A stretch of 64,000 nucleotides of DNA from Trichobilharzia regenti (Eukaryota > Platyhelminthes > Trematoda > Strigeidida > Schistosomatidae): positions 41,850,352-41,914,351 of the forward strand of contig OX235270.1 in NCBI GenBank assembly GCA_944472135.2, given 5' to 3'. The notes under the pieces were generated by a model, which did not search any database, was not told the DNA's origin, and was given only the letters and a program-made list of their open reading frames with translations. The translations under genes were made by a program, and so were the position numbers. Position 1 is the first letter of the stretch. Every line of letters starts with the position of its first letter. Shown piece after piece: positions 54,188 through 60,100 of the stretch.

Positions 54188-57100
54188 TCATTAATGTGAA
54201 TGTGTATAGATTTATATTACTCTCATTGATACATTTCATTCCATAAGAGAGAGTAGTCAAATGATAGAGAAAGTCAGAAGTTATATGGGGAACAGTGAAT
54301 GCAGCAATTAAGAAAAGATGTGATTAGCAAACTTGTTGTTAGCATACATCAACATATAAGAATAAGTGAGGCTTATTCTGATTTCGAATTTAAGGCGTCA
54401 TAAAGTATACTTAAAGGAAGCAGTAAAGTAGTATTCTCTTTACTTCAGCATTCATGATTTAGAAGTCACATTCTTAAGCTTTTATTCAAGGCGAAGAAGA
54501 AGGAGGATAGAGTAAGCTTTTTCTTACGCCAACTTCATTTTTCTGGCATTGTAAATATATTTTCTACACTCCTATATAATGAACACAAGCATATATTCTA
54601 TATTATGTATAACTGAATATGCGGAGTATGTTTGTAAATTTTTTTAGTTGAAGATGAAGAGAAATTCTACAAAATGTATATTCATATCCACAGAGGAGGT
54701 TTGGAATAGCCTGGCACATGAGTGAAGAGTATCATAATAAGATATGTCTGTTCAAGTTAGCTATACCAACCTACATAACTGGACTAAAATCTAGAATAAA
54801 ATTCTATATCAAAAAAATATTACATTCATATTCACTCACCCGATAAAAATCATCCCCTACACCAATTATCTCACTGTTGATTGTTACGTAATTAGCAATA
54901 CTTCCCAATAATTGTAATATAAAAGGAGTTCGGTGCATCACATAAAACTGTCTAAATGTAAATTCAATCGCCTGTGTAAGCACTGAATTATGCGTATGCT
55001 GATTATAAACACGTATCATTGTTGGTACAACACCCGTATAGCCTGTAGTTGAAAACACTGTTTTGAATTGGTAACAACACTAAAAATAAATTATGAAAAG
55101 AATTAAGATTTCAGAAGAAATAAGAACTCTAAAATATTTATGAAATGCATCCTAGTAAAATGGGATGTTATGTTACTAATGACTGGTCGATATAAGCAGA
55201 TGGAAGCCATTCACGTAAAACAGTAAGGCTTGCTAACCAGATCAAAGAAACCTAGGCGCCTGACGGCTGTTTCGTGCCTAGACTGAAGTAAACATTGATT
55301 AGGAAACATTATTAATCATAATCATAATTAATGAATATGATTCATCAGCTAAGATGAATAAAAAAAACAGCTAATGTTATTTTAACTCTGATTCCAAGAT
55401 GAGAAGGGGGAGAGATATAAAAGTCTGTCTGGACGAAGGATGTTCTGTTCAATAAATTCAGTTTCTACGTTTATAAAAAATAATATTTATCATTACAATA
55501 ATTGCTGGTTATTCGGCGGATAGATGGTTACTCTGAGAGGGAAAACATTTTGACAAACTTATAGAAACAGTAAACACTGTGTGGAATATGTTTCACGATC
55601 TAAACTGACCTGTATAAAGAATGCTAAACACTGGCGTAAAACGGATGAGTCTTCTGCGTGCAATATCAATGTTCCATTATATACATTTAAAAATATTTGT
55701 AGGTCTGATGACCATGGATATGTTTTAGGCATCATCATAAACAAACTAGACAGTAAATGACACCAAGATAGTTTATGCACTGTATCCAATGCAAACAGTG
55801 GACGTCCGTATGTTGGCCATTCATAAAGACTGAAATCTGACTCAAGAGCTTTACGCGGAAATGACGGCAGCTTGTTTAGTTCTTCGTGTAGAAAGAAAAC
55901 ATGGTTAGGAATCTGAAATATAGCAAAATGAGAAAAGTAAGGCTAAGGTTGTAATTCAGTGCAAACGGTTGAAAGGATAAATAACACCTATACATAGTAT
56001 TCTGAGTAGACTATAATTAGGACACATTTATTTCCGTGCGTTTCAGTCGCCTAGCAACATTCTCAAGCCACCCAAAGAGTTTTAAGCACTAGTTTCTGTT
56101 CCAGAAGAAATCAAAATAACACAAAACTAGGGTTAAACAGTTCTTATCAATTCAATGACTGATTCCATTCAAAACATTCCTTGGAGTAATCAAGAACATT
56201 CTGTCTGTCTGTCTGTTTTCGACATAGAACTTTGCACATACGTGCGTGTGTTCAAGTCGCCACACTCCATGTACCACACAAAGCAACAAAGAAGAAATGC
56301 ATGATAGAGACAGTAAACAGAGGGCTGAGACAAAGGAATAGTAGTAACAAAGAACAATATAGTTTCATTGGAAATAATAAGTCACAAGGAGTGGATGCAT
56401 CTGCACCAGCCATTGAGAACGATTTTGAGCCATGTCACCAATTGTTTCCAACCATTGGTTTTTACCGTCCCGACGACGCCAACCAGGAAGTCCACACCTT
56501 CCTAACTGGCTTAAACTAACTGTTGTGGATTTCATTGACTGGTGCCATGTTTTCCTTTGACCACCGCTAGCTCTTTCCCAGCCTGACCCTATATCAGCTA
56601 ACATTGCCCATTGTCGAGGAAGGCGATGACTAGGCATACGTAACACATGTCCTAACCATCTCAGTTTATGTAACTTCATAACCTCGTCGATTGATTTCCC
56701 CTCTCAGCTACCTAGAACTCGACCGAAGCATAACCTCAATATTGCTCACCTTATTATGCCACTTCACACGGGAGATAGAACACAGGCACCTATGATCAAA
56801 GACAGCTAATCTTTTCATGTCTTCCACTCTAAATGGCCAGGTCTCACAACCAGCCATAAAGGAGGACGGAGCGGACTGATGGGCGGTACACTCGCCCTTT
56901 GGTCGACAGCCAGCCGGATATCATGTCCACACCAGAGACGGCGTAAACTGGCATATGAGAAACTAGCCCTCTGTATCCGTGCTGAGATTTCGTCAGAGAT
57001 CAACCCGTTGGCACCGGCTGATGGTACTTCCCAAATAAGTGAAGCGGTCAACGTGCTCTACCACTTCGCTTCCTATTTTTAAACTAGGCGTCGATGTAGT

Positions 57101-60100
57101 CCAGTCCTGTAACATTATCTTGCATTTGGCGGGGGCGAACAGCATGCCAAACATTCGTAGATTGCGGCTCAAGGTGTTTAGAAGACTCTGCATTTCGTCA
57201 GCGTCTTCGCCTAGCAGCACTATATCGTCTGCATATTCCAAGTCAACGAGATTATTCCCAGGTAGCAAGTCAATCCCTGAGTCGCTGAAGTTACTTAGGG
57301 TTAAGTCCATTAGTACATCTATGATGAAGTTGAATAGAAATGGGGATAATAGGCATCCTTGACGGACACCACTAGTCGTCACCACTTCAGATGACAACTC
57401 GCCGTAAGCCCTCACCTGGCTGCATGAGTACGAGTAGAGTGCCCTAATCAGTGCAATGTATTTTCTCGGGATTCCCTTTACACCCAAGCATCTCCAGAGA
57501 ACTTCTCGATCGACAGAGTCGAATGCTGCCTTTAGGTCAAGGAATATAATGACTGTTGGACGCCGGTAGGAATGACTATGTTCAAGAATCTATCGGAGGG
57601 TGAAGATATAATCGGTACACCCTATTCCTGATCTAAAGCCTGCCTGAAGAAACCCCTATGGTTTGATTGTGATTGCTGCGTCTTTTTTATAGAGTAACAA
57701 CTATCTGAGCAGAATATTTATTTTATTTACAGCTGCTGTTTTAAGAATGACTAGGAACTAGCATATGAAATACTTTCCGAGCCATCGTCTTTTCAACCAC
57801 TAGTGTATGATATTCATGGTAATGTGAAAAACAGTTCCTTATATTCAATGTCTTATCAATAAAAAAACTTTCAACGTCAGTTGGCCTGCCGAGCTACCAA
57901 TGTTAACAGAAGTTGATATATTTTTGTAGTGTGGAGCAAAACCTGTAAATATACATGTATGTATACGTAATGTGTTTTTTCCCGCTCATTAAATCATATA
58001 ATTAAGGCAACTGAGTTAGTATTTCTCATTTGAAAGCCAATCAAGCACTTGAAGAAATTTATTTCTAAAACTATTGTACTCATTATTTTCTTCAATCCTC
58101 TCTGTGTATGTGTGTGTGTATTATGAGCTGAAATAATCAGTTAGTTAGGCAGCACAAAATTCATAACCAAAGTGAAATAATCACTGCATGACTCTGAAGA
58201 TGACATAGGAAGCAGGATAATAACGACAATCAGTTAATATTCTTTTGATAATCTGATGTGAACACAGAGGTCGTTTAACAGTTCGAAAAAGTGGACTACT
58301 TATCTATTGTCAGTTTAATGAAATGTATTCAACCGGGACGACTAAGACGTCTATCGTCACGATTGTCATTTATAAAAGAAGAAGTAACAAACTGACATCT
58401 TGGTCAGAAAATACTAGAATAATCCAAATAGTATCTAATCCTAATTCTCAAATGCACAGTAAGGTAACAATGAAAGTGGTTTATAATTTGAATATAACAC
58501 AACTGAGAGTTATATGTCTGGAATACTAATCAGTCTAACAATTAATTACTTTTGCCTAGACAACAGCATCAAAACAACACAGTTAAAATGCTGACGAAGT
58601 AAAAAAGAAATGTCGAACTTAGAAATTGGTTTGTCTTAACGCCAATTTCTTTTCACATAATCAGGAGTAACACCATTACGACTGCACTTTTACCCGTTTT
58701 GATGTTGAAGTTTTTCACCAGGTGGAAAAGATTTCAAAACACTTTGCAATGAAGACAAGCTAAGTGTTATAATATTATAGATTTCGCGTATTACATGTGT
58801 AAAAAAGTTGATTAATAGATTTAAAATAATTGCAAACTGAATTTTTAAAAATATCAAGTATATTTAAACATTAGCAAACTCAATCGGAGTTTTGAAACGT
58901 CTCCAGCCTACTATATACCCACCTGTGCTGTTGGCGTACATTTAAGAACTGAGAGGGTGAAGAACACCTTACCAATTTCTTGGAACTTCAAATTGAGAGC
59001 ATTTTGTTGCAATAAATACATGCCGTGTTTCTTATCGAATTGACGCAAGCGTAGTTTGGGTGTGTGATTACGTTTGAATGGATAGAAATCACGAATATAA
59101 TGTGAAGAATTGCGAATGATATCTGCAACAGAATTTAAGCAAACAGATCATCACATATAACAAAGAAGATATTTTTAAGGACATACACAATCCAAAAATA
59201 TAAATTTTGCTTTCAAGTGTGACTAATCTACGACTAATGAATTCATGAAGAATAGAAGTGCTTGGAAGCGTTCAGAGTTTAGGCTGGTCAGGCAACAGTC
59301 ATTTGATTACCGTTGTAATGAGTCGATATATTCACACTGATTACTTAACTTCGAAGAATTGCCACTGGTATTTTCAGTGGATTCGGAAAATAAAAGAAAG
59401 ATGAAGAGTTGTTGAGTTTGTTTACCTAAACACAGGAACTAGTATTATATCATTTACTAAACTCTGCTTGAACACAGCCGTGTAAGGGCTTGTGGAGAAC
59501 TGTCATCTGAAGTGAGGACAGCCATCAGTGTTTGCCTTAGTTCCCTAATATCTTCACTTTTATTTAGTTTCGTCATAGATGTACTGATGGGTGTGACTGT
59601 GATAGGCCTCGGTAGCTTATGGATTAACTTGTTATTAGGACACAGTCTTGTTGATTCAGAAAATGAAGCAAAATATACTCTTTCTAGGTGAATACGCTAA
59701 CTAAATGCAATCAGTAATGTAAGGGTCATGTATATAGTGCTGTGTGGGGAGGGGAATCGTATTCGTAAGTCTGTGAAGCTTCATCGATTGAGATGGCTAA
59801 CAAAAGTGTTAAACAACGCAACAACATACATGTTTAATAACATTAGTTTACATACGATTAGTTTGAAGTGAATTAGAGTTGGTCAAATCTTGGTATCATT
59901 GCATAAACGTTTTGTCTTGAAACGCGTGGCAAGGTGTTAACTGCCTGGTTGGGATGTTCTAGACGATAAGAACCTTTGACTGGATGCTGTAAATGACTGA
60001 GGCTCTTCCCACTATTCTGGAAGTAATTATTACTTATCCTGTACATTTCTGTTCTTTAACAGTTTTTTCCATTTCCTTTCTGGTCTGTCTTTATGTGTTT

